Of a stretch of 64,000 nucleotides of DNA, positions 26,986-38,400 are shown piece after piece. A program made the position numbers and the translations under genes. Source of the DNA: JAFMDF01 sp965277445 (GTDB lineage: Bacteria > Bacteroidota > Bacteroidia > Chitinophagales > Saprospiraceae). The notes under the pieces were generated by a model, which ran no database searches, was not told where the DNA came from, and saw only the letters and a program-made list of their open reading frames with translations. The stretch is from NCBI GenBank assembly GCA_965277445.1, contig CBDICY010000032.1:2852001-2916000 (forward strand). Direction: 5' to 3'. Within the stretch, counting starts at the first letter, position 1. Every line of letters starts with the position of its first letter.

Positions 26986-27600
26986 TTACTGTTGAACCAT
27001 TGGTTCATATATGATATAAAATACAGATTGATATACATTTAAAAACGAACACTTTTCGACTTAGTTCTTTCTGAATTTTTTGCCTCCCCAACCTATATTT
27101 TTAAGTCCCCCTTTTTGAAATACAAGTTGTTTTGGATACTAAATAGTTAAAGTGTTGAAAAGAAATGAATGATTATAACTTATTGATAGTCAATAATTAA
27201 AGTGTTTTTTCAATGCGTTTATACTAATAATATCCTTTGGTTTAGAAAATAATCATTTGAAAAGATGGTATAACCAATCAAGTAGATAACCAATAGTAGA
27301 AAGTAAAATTTGAGAACTTTTAGACTTTCTAATGGAGGTCATGCTAAAAAATTAGATAAACAAAAAAGGCTACCCGTAGTTTCGGACATTTAGTAGAGAG
27401 AATATAAAACCCTTCCTGTTTATTCCCTTTTCTATTGTCTTATTATTTTTCAACGACTTCTAGTATTAATACTACTTCGTTTTGAAAAGAGTAGCTACTA
27501 CTTTAAAAGCCCCTTTTTTCAATTATTTCACCATCGGTATGCTAGCAATTAACTTTTGTTAGCCTTGCTTTAGCTATGCCACTCGGAGAATGCTTACAAG

Positions 27601-30600
27601 ATGAACCACTTATTAATTTCTAAAAACAAAAAAAAGTCGCTGATGAAAAAACATTTTCACACCTACAAAAAATTAATCAGCTTGTTACCGCTGTTCCTGC
27701 TGGGCTTTATTGGCTCCATGCAAGGTCAAGAGGAACAATTTGAATTTAAACTCCAATATTTAGAACAGGGCAATGACTCTCTTTGGGGAGTCTATGTACG
27801 GCCAGCAGCTGAATTTGCTGCTGGTAGCAACGATGCAGTCGTTGGATCGGGGCAAATCACCATCTTGATGCGAGATAATGCATTTGATACCATCTCAAAC
27901 ATTCAAAGTGTGAGTGGTACATGGAATAGTTTCTATGATATCGTTGAAAGCCCTGATGAGGCACCTGGTATTTCCTATTTATTTATAGGACTCTCTGATG
28001 GAGCTGGTATTAACCTAGAAAATGGAGAGGAAACACTCCTACTAACCTTCCAAGTTCCTGGCGATTGTCCTGATACCTTAGGATTGATTGATAATCGAAT
28101 GGATCCCTATAATATTATGATTTATAACGGGACAGGAAATAATAGTGATAATAGTAATCCCGGTATGGATTTATCCACCTTTAACTCCAGTACAGGAGCG
28201 GTGCATAATTGGCTCGGGAATTATAATACAAGGGCTTTTAGTTGTGATGATTGTGATGAAGATGGTATTGCAGATGGTCTTGAAGATACAGATGGAGATG
28301 GCATGTTTTCTCCAGGTGATACTTCTGATATTTGTGATGTTTGTGACCCTAATGGTGTTAACTTTTATACGGCGACTTTAATTGGTGGAGATACCTTGAC
28401 TCAATGTGGAGCAGCAGGAGAGGATTCTATTGCCTTGATGGTGGATATCACAGGTGGTTGGTCTCCGTTTGTTGTTACTTTAGAAGAAACGAACAATATC
28501 ACAGGTGCTAAAGATACCCTAGTATTTACGGATTATGAAGTAGGGAATCGGATTTATGTTTCTCCTGATTCTACTGCGGATTATCGAATTGTTACAATTA
28601 CGGATAGACCTCCAAGTACAGGTATTCAAGGAATGATTGTTTGTACCATAGATTCGGATAGTTTATTCGATACCATTAGGGTTACGGTAGAAGGACCTTT
28701 GGATTTTGAGAATTCATCAGATGCACATCCAGCAGATTATACAGCGTGTAATCTGGATACTTTATTTTTTGATGTAGATGCAATCAATAATGGAGATGGG
28801 GTAATCTTATACCAATGGCAGGTTAGTACTGATTCTACGGACGTTAATTTATGGAGCGATATTGAAAATGGAACACCTTATGCTTTTGCGACTACTGATT
28901 CTTTGGTAATTAGTAATCCCTTGGGACTCGATGGCCTGTTTTATCGGGCGAAAGTTTATACGCCTTCGTGTGATACTATTTTTTCTTATGCGGCTCAATT
29001 AGGTGTCGATGGACCTTTTATTGTTGATACAGAAGCGGAAGACGCTATTCTCTGTGCTTTAGAAGATGAAATATATTTCTTTACAGAAACCTCAGTCGGA
29101 CAAGGAAATTTCAATAGAAGATGGCAAGTAAGCCAAGATACAGGGCAAACTTGGATGGATGTTGTAGATGATGCGATTCATGACATTACTACCGCTACTG
29201 TTCCAGGAGGACCTGGGATTGAAAATATTTATCACGATACCTTATATATTCGATTACCAACCGCTAGTATGAATAAATGGCAATACCGAATTGCAGCAGT
29301 TGGAGATAATATTAATGCTTGTACAGAAATCTATACAGAGGAAGCAACATTGACGGTTGAAGGGGAGATTAATATCGTACCTGGATTCCAGCCTGTAGAT
29401 GTAGCTATCTGTTCTGATACTACTGCTTGTTTTGGCGTAGTGGTTAGCAATGCAGCTAGTCAAGGCGAAATCCTATACCAATGGTATGTATTAGAAAGAG
29501 GTTTAGCGGATATTCCAAGTAACTGGGCAGCAGTTGCTAATGATGGTACTTACTCTGGGGCTCGATCGGATACTTTATGTGTAACCAATCCGATTGGTCG
29601 AGATAGTTTCCAATATCGAGTAGAAATTCAAACCACACATTGTGCGATCAAAACTTCTAGTTCAGCTACTTTAAATGTAGATGGACCAATCCAGTTTGAC
29701 CTAAATGCAATTGATGTAACGGTTTGTGCAGGAGAAGATCGAAATGATTTTGCGTACAGAACCTTGATGGGACAGGGCGTATTAAATAGAAGATGGCAAG
29801 TAAATAGAAATGATGGCAATGATTGGGTTGATTTGACCATTGCAGATACTTTTTCTGTAGGAATTGATTCTGTGACTACAGGATTACCTGCTGGTTTTGA
29901 AAAAGCCTATTTGGATACTTTACATATAGATACGGCTGCTCACTACATGGATCAATGGCAGTTTAGGTTAGCCGTAATTGGAGCGAATGAAGCTAATTGT
30001 TCAGATGTTTATTCTAACGAGGCAACTTTAACCGTTGAAGGTAAATTATCTGTAGACGTACAACCAGTTGATGTACAGATTTGTTCTGATACAACGGCTT
30101 GTTTCGGGGTAACTATAGGAAGTGAATCTAATTCTGGCTTGATTGAATACCAATGGTATGCTTTGGCAAGAGGTTTAGATGCGAATAATCCTGCTAACTG
30201 GGAGACCTTAACAAATGACGGTACTTACTCTGGTGTTCGTGCGGATACTTTATGTGTAACCAACGTTATTGGACGAGATAGTTTTACTTATCGAGTAGGT
30301 ATCAAGACTGAATTCTGTGATACGATTACTTCTGGGCATGCGACGCTAAGAATTGATGGACCAATTCGATTTGATACCAATGCGGATGATGTTACTGTTT
30401 GTGCGAAGGAAGATCCTAATTTCTTTGCTTATAAAACCTTGATGGGACAGGGATTATTGAATAGAAGATGGCAAGTAAGTACAGATACGGGACAAACATG
30501 GACGGATGTCGTTTATCATGTAGATAGTGTTTATACGGCGGCAGCTGATTCTTCTACTGCGGCTATAGATCTAGATCCTGGTTTTGAGAAAGCTTATTTT

Positions 30601-33600
30601 GATACTTTATATATTGATACGGCTGCTGCTTACATGAATCAATGGCAATACCGTTTGGCAGCAATTGGTTTTAATAGCAATAATTGTGCAGATACTTATG
30701 CTAGAGAAGCTACCTTAACGGTAGAAGGAGAAATTTCTATTGCACCAGGTTTTCAGCCAATGGATGTAGCGCTTTGCTCTGATACCGCGGCATGTTTTGG
30801 CGTACAGATTATCAATATAGCCAATCAAGGAATCGTTAATTACCAATGGGAAAAATTAGACAAAGGAGAAGATCCTAATGTGGATGCTAACTGGGAAGTA
30901 CTTTCTTCGAGCGACGGTCGATATGCAGGTGTTCGTTCGGATACGATGTGCGTATTATTTATCGCAGGTCAAGACAGCACTCAATATCGAGTTAGAATTA
31001 ACACAGGACTTTGTGGAGATGTACTGTCTGAAACTGCTTTATTAGAAGTAGACGGACCAATCGAACATCTAGCCGATCCTCAGGATGCAACAATATGTGC
31101 CGTCGAAGATGCCGTTTCTTTTACTTCAGCGACTTCAATAGGTCAAGGACAGATGCTGACTCGTTGGGAAGTAAGTGTTGATACGGGAAAAACATGGAAT
31201 TTAGTAGATCTAAACTTGGCTATTTATAGTGAAGGAAGAGGTATTGAAGAAAACGGCTCTACAGGAGATTTAGCAGATAGTATCTATTATGATACCTTAT
31301 ATATTAGTGATGTGGTATTTACCATGAACCAATGGCAGTATAGAAATGTAGCGAGTGGTATTACAGGGAATGGTTGTAATGATGTACCTTCTGATGGGGC
31401 TATCCTATCCGTTGAAGGGTTAATCTTTATTACAGATGATCCTGACAATGTCAATATCTGTTCTGATACGGCGGCTTGTTTCGGTGTAACCGTTAGTAAT
31501 CAAACAGATAGAGGTAATATTCAATTCCAATGGGAAGCTCAGCGACCTGGTACAACCGATTGGATTACATTGACTTCTGCGAGTGGACGTTATGGTGGTG
31601 TGAAATCTGATACTCTTTGTGTGAATAACGTGATTGGTTTAGATAGCTTTGCTTATCGAGTGCGTATTTTCACCGACCAATGTGCGAATGTCTATTCTGA
31701 TTCTGCGGTATTGAGTGTTTCTGGACCAATTATTTTTGAAGAGAACCCACAAGATGTAGCTGTTTGTGCAGCAGAAGATGCGACTTTCTTTAGCTCAGAG
31801 GCAACAATCGGAGAAGGTGGTTTAACCACTAGATGGCAAGTGAATAAAAACGCTGGTGCAGGCTGGGAAGATGTAGATGTTAATGAAGCGATTTATAGTA
31901 CCAATAGCTCGAAAGAGGCCAATATTCTAGCCTCGATTGATAGTACCTATTACGATACCTTATTCTTAGATGCAGCTGCTACCGCAGGTATGGATCAATG
32001 GCAATATCGAATCGTAGCCAATGGCTTGAATGGAGTGAGTTGTCAAGATATTAATTCTGATGCAGCTATTCTAACGGTTAATGGACCATTACATGTTGAT
32101 GCTCATCCAAGAGATACAACCGTTTGTTCAGGTCAACCTGCACTTTTTGACGTAACTCCAAGAAATGATGCTTCTGGCGTGATTCGATATCAATGGCAAC
32201 GAAAAGTATCAAGTGGTGCTTGGGTCGATTTAGGTGTAAATGAAATTTATAATGGGGTAAGAGATAGTATTTTAAGTATTAGTGATGTCGCAAAAGTAGT
32301 GGCGGGTGTAAGTGGTGTAGATAGTGCTTTTTACCGAGTGGCGCTTTTTACAACCGAGTGTGATAGCATCTATTCGGATTCTGCTCAACTAAGAGTAGAA
32401 GGACCATTTGTTTTTGGTACAGCGGCGGATAGCCCACACGATACTGTCGTTTGTGCAGGGGAATCGATTATCTTTAACGCTAATCCAAGAAATGATGGAT
32501 TTGGAGAAATGCTTTATGATTGGAAAGTGTCGGTTGATGGAACCAATTTTGTTTCTGTCGGTAGTTTGGTTGGTTTAATGGGAACATTCTCTGGGGAAAA
32601 CACCACTCAGTTGACCGTAAATCCTACGGTAGCCGATCACTTCTTACTGGATAGTACCTTCTGGCGATTAGATATTACGTCTTCTGCTTGTGCAGATGCA
32701 ACGAGTTCTCTAAGAGCCTTATTAAGAGTGGATGGAGATATCGTCTTTGATTTACATCCTCAAGATACGACTAACTGTGCAGACAAAGGGGTTATTTTCT
32801 TTGCGAATGTAACTAATAATGGCTACACAGGACAGGATGGTCTTCGATTTCAATGGCAAGAACTAGAACATAATGGATCAGGTATCTGGCAGAATGTGCT
32901 AAATGAAGGCGTCTATAATGGTGCTTCTACTGATACTTTAAGTATAGATATTACAACTGGTTTAGATTCTAATCAGTATAGAATGATTGTATGGACTTCT
33001 GTCTGTAATCAAGATACGTCGGATGCTGCTTATCTGATTGAAGAAGGATCGACTAGCTTTACAGATCATCCAGAAGATGTCATTATTTGTTCTGGTGAAA
33101 TGACTTCTTTTGCAGCTAGAGTTGTAAATTCTACAGGACAAGGAATTAATGTAATGAATTGGCAAATTAGTACGAATAATGGAATTAATTGGAGAAATAT
33201 TGATCCTATAAGTGAACCACTATTCTCTGTCAATGGGGCTGGACCAACGGCTACTGGCGATTCTACTGCTACTACCTTGTCGGATACCTTATTTGTCAGT
33301 AATGTAAGAGGTATGCAAGGGTATCGTTTCCGTGCTGCTGTTACTAGTACTTATTGTGATACGGTTTTCTCTCAATTAGCTAAATTGACCGTAGAAGGGC
33401 CATTTACTGCGACTTTGACTGGACCTGCGACTGTTTGTGCAAATATTGGCGTAAACATAGAAGCAGAAGTAGTGAATGAAGGAGCTGGACTTCCTGTCTT
33501 AACTTGGCAATGGAAAGCGCCTAGTGATCCTGGATTCACCGATATTTCTACGACATGGGATATTTTCAATGGAGAACAAACGAATGGTATTGGCTTAAAA

Positions 33601-35064
33601 GTATTGAGCATTGATTCAGTATTGAATGAAAATTCAAGAGAGAATTTACCAGCAGGCGTAGATACTTTCTACAACTTTGATCAATATGAATTCCGTTTAT
33701 CCATTGTTTCTGATACTTGTGATGTGGCTGTTTTTTCCGATACATTTACCCTAAATGTAGTTGCAGATACGATCGGTGGTTGTGACTGGGATTTAGACGG
33801 TCTGACGAACACGGTTGATTTAGATGATGATAATGATGGATTGACGGATAGTGTTGAACATTATATTACCACTTACGCTGGTTCTGAACCACAAGATTCT
33901 GTAGCTCAATTTGATACAGATACAGATAACAACTCTGTTACGGATGATGAAGAAGATGCAGATGAAGATACGATTAGTAATGGAGAAGAAGTAGATGATG
34001 ATGATGGAGATGGCGACGCAGATGGAGTCAATACGACTACTGGTGTGTTTACAGGTTTCCCTGCAATGCCAGATCCGAATGATGAAGATCCAGACGATAT
34101 TTTCAATGGTGATCCATTAGACCCTTGTGATCCGATTCTGAGTCCGAGTTGTATTGGAGTCGTTTTAGATCTTAACGTCAAACTACAAGGTGCGATGCCA
34201 GCTTTAGGTCGTGATTTAACAGATGCTGTATTAATGAATGATGATTTAAGAAGTAAAAATTTATTACCAAGAGTATCTCCTTACGAAGATTTTTATGTCC
34301 TTGATTCTTTAAATACAGTCGTACCTGCTTTTGTGCATGTAAAACGAGATAGCGTATTAGAAGAAATACCTCAACCAGATAGTGCGGCAGTATTCGGATC
34401 GACGGGATTTGTTGGTGCTGACCCCGGTAATGCAGTAGTCGATTGGGTCTTTGTAGAAATTAGAGATGGATCTAAGTTAGACAGTATTGTAACAACTAGA
34501 GCTGCTTTACTACAAAGAGATGGAGATATTAGAGATCATAGAGTATTTACCGATCCAAGAAAGATGGACGCAGATGGTTATGCTTACTTGACCTTTGATA
34601 GCACTTTAGCAGGGGATTATTATGTATCTGTTCGACATAGAAATCACCTTGGGGTGATGACGAATGATGCAGGGTTGTTCTCTCCAATTGTTACTAGAGT
34701 GGACTTCTCTCATAAAGACTTTAATGCTTTAGGTATTCACTCTGAAAGAATGAATTTCGATAGTACCGAACAGTATTTATGGGCTGGAGATGTTACTTCG
34801 GATAGGAAAATTATTTACCAAGGTCCTGGTAATGATGTAGATGAAATGTTCTTCCGAGTAATCGCAGAACCCAATAATACGGATTTACTAGATAACTATA
34901 TTGTTCCCGGTTATTACCGAACGGATTATAATATGGATGGTAATTCTATCTTCCAAGGACCTAGAAACGACAGGCAAATGCTTATTTTCCAAAGTATCCT
35001 ACAGTTCCCAGATAATCAAGTCAAAAAACTGGCGAACTATGTAATACTCGAACAGCTACCGTAA
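27601..35064 (+). CDS. Giant secreted Ig-like repeat protein with dockerin-like C-terminal module
   Basis: The 2487-residue product has a signal peptide (LISLLPLFLLGFIGSMQGQ); an alternative ATG at 27643 gives a more usual N-terminus. After the shared N-terminal domain (about 43-205) and a short DxDxDG patch, about 15 Ig-like repeats of roughly 115-125 residues run from about 363 to 2060. Two types alternate: one with GQGxxNRRWQVSxDTGxTW, one with CSDTxACFGV, YQW and YRV. A thrombospondin type 3-like stretch (about 2060-2180) precedes the C-terminal module (about 2186-2487): DLRSKNLLP, VVDWVFVEIRDG, VRHRNHLGVMT, GDVTSDRKIIYQGPGND and DYNMDGNSIFQGPRNDR, ending EQLP. No known T9SS domain is visible. 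It is presumably a surface adhesin or fibre. Confidence 0.85.
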   Translation: MNHLLISKNKKKSLMKKHFHTYKKLISLLPLFLLGFIGSMQGQEEQFEFKLQYLEQGNDSLWGVYVRPAAEFAAGSNDAVVGSGQITILMRDNAFDTISNIQSVSGTWNSFYDIVESPDEAPGISYLFIGLSDGAGINLENGEETLLLTFQVPGDCPDTLGLIDNRMDPYNIMIYNGTGNNSDNSNPGMDLSTFNSSTGAVHNWLGNYNTRAFSCDDCDEDGIADGLEDTDGDGMFSPGDTSDICDVCDPNGVNFYTATLIGGDTLTQCGAAGEDSIALMVDITGGWSPFVVTLEETNNITGAKDTLVFTDYEVGNRIYVSPDSTADYRIVTITDRPPSTGIQGMIVCTIDSDSLFDTIRVTVEGPLDFENSSDAHPADYTACNLDTLFFDVDAINNGDGVILYQWQVSTDSTDVNLWSDIENGTPYAFATTDSLVISNPLGLDGLFYRAKVYTPSCDTIFSYAAQLGVDGPFIVDTEAEDAILCALEDEIYFFTETSVGQGNFNRRWQVSQDTGQTWMDVVDDAIHDITTATVPGGPGIENIYHDTLYIRLPTASMNKWQYRIAAVGDNINACTEIYTEEATLTVEGEINIVPGFQPVDVAICSDTTACFGVVVSNAASQGEILYQWYVLERGLADIPSNWAAVANDGTYSGARSDTLCVTNPIGRDSFQYRVEIQTTHCAIKTSSSATLNVDGPIQFDLNAIDVTVCAGEDRNDFAYRTLMGQGVLNRRWQVNRNDGNDWVDLTIADTFSVGIDSVTTGLPAGFEKAYLDTLHIDTAAHYMDQWQFRLAVIGANEANCSDVYSNEATLTVEGKLSVDVQPVDVQICSDTTACFGVTIGSESNSGLIEYQWYALARGLDANNPANWETLTNDGTYSGVRADTLCVTNVIGRDSFTYRVGIKTEFCDTITSGHATLRIDGPIRFDTNADDVTVCAKEDPNFFAYKTLMGQGLLNRRWQVSTDTGQTWTDVVYHVDSVYTAAADSSTAAIDLDPGFEKAYFDTLYIDTAAAYMNQWQYRLAAIGFNSNNCADTYAREATLTVEGEISIAPGFQPMDVALCSDTAACFGVQIINIANQGIVNYQWEKLDKGEDPNVDANWEVLSSSDGRYAGVRSDTMCVLFIAGQDSTQYRVRINTGLCGDVLSETALLEVDGPIEHLADPQDATICAVEDAVSFTSATSIGQGQMLTRWEVSVDTGKTWNLVDLNLAIYSEGRGIEENGSTGDLADSIYYDTLYISDVVFTMNQWQYRNVASGITGNGCNDVPSDGAILSVEGLIFITDDPDNVNICSDTAACFGVTVSNQTDRGNIQFQWEAQRPGTTDWITLTSASGRYGGVKSDTLCVNNVIGLDSFAYRVRIFTDQCANVYSDSAVLSVSGPIIFEENPQDVAVCAAEDATFFSSEATIGEGGLTTRWQVNKNAGAGWEDVDVNEAIYSTNSSKEANILASIDSTYYDTLFLDAAATAGMDQWQYRIVANGLNGVSCQDINSDAAILTVNGPLHVDAHPRDTTVCSGQPALFDVTPRNDASGVIRYQWQRKVSSGAWVDLGVNEIYNGVRDSILSISDVAKVVAGVSGVDSAFYRVALFTTECDSIYSDSAQLRVEGPFVFGTAADSPHDTVVCAGESIIFNANPRNDGFGEMLYDWKVSVDGTNFVSVGSLVGLMGTFSGENTTQLTVNPTVADHFLLDSTFWRLDITSSACADATSSLRALLRVDGDIVFDLHPQDTTNCADKGVIFFANVTNNGYTGQDGLRFQWQELEHNGSGIWQNVLNEGVYNGASTDTLSIDITTGLDSNQYRMIVWTSVCNQDTSDAAYLIEEGSTSFTDHPEDVIICSGEMTSFAARVVNSTGQGINVMNWQISTNNGINWRNIDPISEPLFSVNGAGPTATGDSTATTLSDTLFVSNVRGMQGYRFRAAVTSTYCDTVFSQLAKLTVEGPFTATLTGPATVCANIGVNIEAEVVNEGAGLPVLTWQWKAPSDPGFTDISTTWDIFNGEQTNGIGLKVLSIDSVLNENSRENLPAGVDTFYNFDQYEFRLSIVSDTCDVAVFSDTFTLNVVADTIGGCDWDLDGLTNTVDLDDDNDGLTDSVEHYITTYAGSEPQDSVAQFDTDTDNNSVTDDEEDADEDTISNGEEVDDDDGDGDADGVNTTTGVFTGFPAMPDPNDEDPDDIFNGDPLDPCDPILSPSCIGVVLDLNVKLQGAMPALGRDLTDAVLMNDDLRSKNLLPRVSPYEDFYVLDSLNTVVPAFVHVKRDSVLEEIPQPDSAAVFGSTGFVGADPGNAVVDWVFVEIRDGSKLDSIVTTRAALLQRDGDIRDHRVFTDPRKMDADGYAYLTFDSTLAGDYYVSVRHRNHLGVMTNDAGLFSPIVTRVDFSHKDFNALGIHSERMNFDSTEQYLWAGDVTSDRKIIYQGPGNDVDEMFFRVIAEPNNTDLLDNYIVPGYYRTDYNMDGNSIFQGPRNDRQMLIFQSILQFPDNQVKKLANYVILEQLP

Positions 35065-35078
35065 TTGAAGCAAAGAAG

Positions 35079-35110
35079 AGTATCGGATACCTTTTTAAGT
35101 ATCCGATACT
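35079..35110 (+). terminator. Intrinsic terminator after the 2487-residue gene
   Basis: A perfect 12-bp stem AGTATCGGATAC/GTATCCGATACT with an 8-base loop is followed by TTTAAT, 15 bases after the stop codon. Confidence 0.85.
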
Positions 35111-35197
35111 TTTAATCTGCTTAGTGGTAGTCTCATAAGTTCATTTTTGAAAAAAATCAAAATAAAGTTCTAAAACCTTCTTTTTGCACAATACTTT

Positions 35198-35228
35198 CCC
35201 CCTCTGGAGGGGGGTAGGGGGAGGATTT
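35198..35228. repeat. Dispersed C-rich repeat, copy 2 (inverted)
   Basis: CCCCCTCTGGAGGGGGGTAG followed by GGGGAGGATTT is the reverse complement of 6662-6691 with minor changes. Confidence 0.65.
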
Positions 35229-35348
35229 CGATACTTTAATCGGTTTTACTTATGATACAGCCTTAAGCTATAATTATTTATTCCCTTTTTGAGATGAATC
35301 ACCTAGTTCATCCTGAAAAAATAACCTACTAACCTTTTAACTAATTAA

Positions 35349-35406
35349 GCACATTTCTTAGAGCTAATTCTCGGTTTTTGATAGAAGAATACGCCAAGAA
35401 ATGTGC
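35349..35406 (+). promoter_or_regulatory. Leader hairpin before the 1904-residue gene
   Basis: Perfect 11-bp arms GCACATTTCTT and AAGAAATGTGC enclose a 36-base loop, ending 34 bases upstream of the start codon. Apart from this, the terminator and the C-rich repeat, the gap 35065-35440 shows only a minor GATGAA/TTCATC stem near 35293. Confidence 0.6.
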
Positions 35407-35440
35407 CTCATTACCACTTTAAAAGGTAAATGTTTTAACA

Positions 35441-38400
35441 ATGCAAATTAATAAATCACTACTGAGGAGTTGCTTATTATTGGTTGGGCTGTTTTTTTAT
35501 AGCCTAGCTAGTTTTGCGCAAATAGAATTTACCCTACAATTGGAGGCAGATGGGGTGACCTATACCGCTTACGCCAAACCACCCGATGGGTCTATTATTT
35601 CTTCTAATACGATTACTGGAACAGGACAAGTAACTATTGTAGTGCCGACTGGGTTTCAGTTGATTGATTTTCAGAGCCTTGGTGGCGATTGGGATGGTGG
35701 AAGCACTGTAGTTAATCAACCAATTGAAGATCCAACGCATGATTATATTTCCTTTGGTTTGATCGGAGATAGAGTCACAAAAGCAGTTTACGGAGGAGGG
35801 CAAGAAACGGCTTTGTTCTCGTTTAAAAGTGACGGTGGCTGTGTTGGTTTACTTCGATTAATTGATAATAAAACAGATATTTTTGCGCAATTACCCAACT
35901 CCGAAAATTCCAATCCTGGTAACGAATTAGGGGTGATTGATTTAGGGAATAGCTTAGCGCGATTTAGGTATTCCCAAAATTATGAGCCTTTTGCCGCTGA
36001 TTGTGAGGATAATGATGGAGACGGCATCCCAAATGGTTTAGAGGATATTAATGGAAATGGGGTGCATGATGCAGGAGAATCAGATTTAAATAACCCAGAT
36101 ACAGATGGTGATAATATTGGGGATGGCGAAGAAGATACCAACCTTAATGGAATGACGGATGATGGAGAAACGGATGCCCTAGATAAATGTGATCCGAAGA
36201 TAACAGACCCAAGTTGTGATTTTGATGGCGATGGCATTCCTAATGAAACCGATCCAGATGATGATAATGATGGGGTAAATGATGTAGATGACGTAGACAA
36301 GTTTGATCCATTGTCTGATTCTGATTTTGATACGGTAGCAGATTCTACCGAAACGGCGGATGGAAGCGACCCTTTAGATCCTTGTGTACCTAGTAATACT
36401 GTTGCAGCTTGTAATGGAGATGATGACGACGGAGATGGATTTTTTGCAGGTATTCCGGAGACAGACCCTTTATTTGATACAGATGACGCAGATCCATGTG
36501 TACCAAGTAATGCGTCTCCTACCTGTGATTTAGATGGAGATGGAATTATTAACCAACAAGATGAAGATGATGATTCGGATGGGGTACTAGATGTAGATGA
36601 CGTAGATCCGTATGACCCAAATTCTGATTCGGATGGTGATGGTATTTCAGATGATATAGAATCAGGCGATAATGATATTTACGATGCTGGTTTTGATACC
36701 AATCCATTAGATGCGGATAGTGATAATGATGGCATTTTGGATGGGGTGGAAGACACCAACCAAAATGGTACTAGAGATCCAGGAGAAACAGATCCTTTAG
36801 ATATGGATTCGGATGATGATGATTTAAATGATGGGGAAGAAGATGCGAACCAAAACGGTATGCAAGATGATGGAGAAAGTGATCCATTAGATATTTGTGA
36901 TCCAGAAGCGATTTTCCCAAGTTGTGATTTTGACGGAGATGGACTCATTAATTCTCTTGATCCTGATGATGATAATGACGGGGTGGCAGATGAAAGTGAT
37001 ATTGATCCTTATGATCCAGATTCAGATTCTGATAAAGATGGCTTGACGGATATAGATGAAACGGGTGGAGATGGAATGTATGATCCTGCCACGGATAGTA
37101 ATCCGTTAAACGCTTGTGACCCGAATGTGAATACTACGCTTTGTATAAAAATTGATGGGGATGGCGATTTATTTTATCCTAACTATCCTTTTGATCACGA
37201 AAATTATGATCCAGATGATACCGATCCTTGTGTCCCTAATTTTATGGCAACTGCCTGTGATTTTGATAACGATGGGATTCCCAATGGTACAGATGACGAT
37301 GACGATGGCGATGGGGTGGCAGATTTAAATGATATAGAAAACTTTAATCCAAATTCTGATTCTGATGGAGATAATATTCCTGATATTGTAGAAACAGGAG
37401 GAGATGGTGTCTATAATCCAGAAACGGATACCAATCCATTGGATGATGATACCGATAATGATTTTATTCCTGATGGCGTAGAAGATGCTAACCAAGATGG
37501 TATTCAAAACGCAGGAGAGACAGATCCTTTAAAGAACGATACGGATGGCGATGGTTTATTAGATGGACAAGAAGATGCCAACCAAAATGGCGTCATAGAT
37601 GACGGTGAATCTGATCCGACCAACCAATGTGACCCACTAGTAGCCGATGCTGGACAATGTGATACAGACGGAGATGGATTAGTAGATGATGATGATCCAG
37701 ATGATGATAATGATGGGGTGTTAGATGGAGATGATGCAGATCCAGTTGATCCAAATTCTGATTCTGATAATGATGGCATTACAGATGTTATTGAAACTGG
37801 TAACGATGGTAGTTATGATCCAGGTGTAGATTCAAATCCATTAGACCCAGATACAGATGGCGATGGTATATTAGATAATGTAGAAGATGCCAATTTAAAT
37901 GGAGAAGTTGATCCTGGAGAAATAGATCCTGCTAATGCAGATACGGATGGTGATGGCGTAGCAGATAACGATGAAGACATTAATCTGAACGGGGTACAAG
38001 ATAATGGAGAGTCTGATCCAACGAATATTTGTGACCCAATTCAAACAGATCCTACTTGTGATTTTGATGGAGATTCTGTTATTAATTCAGAAGATCCAGA
38101 TGATGATAATGATGGAGTGGCAGATGAAGATGATGTCGATCCATTAGATCCTAATTCTGATTCTGATGGTGATGGTATTTCAGACGATGTGGAAACGGGA
38201 GAGGATAGCGTTTATCATCCCGAAACAGATACAAATCCATTAGATGCTGATACCGATGATGATGGCGTAAACGATGGAGACGAAGTATCGGATGGAAGTG
38301 ATCCATTCAATCCTTGTGATCCAAGTTCAGCGAATACTGCTTGTCAAGATGGAGCAACGGATGAAGATGGAGACGGTTATTTCGGTGATTTTCCATCAGA

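Larger units (their letters stand above)
26291..27600. other. Long divergent intergenic region (1310 bp)
   Basis: It separates the leftward 1404-residue gene from the rightward 2487-residue gene. It contains a hairpin (26385-26434) and partial direct repeats: AATCATTTGAAAAGA near 26321 and 27252, and AAAATTTGAGAACT near 26458 and 27306. There is also a pyrimidine-rich tract (about 26752-26813) and a 35-codon ORF at 26878-26985 like those before two other giant genes. I see no larger gene. Confidence 0.55.
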
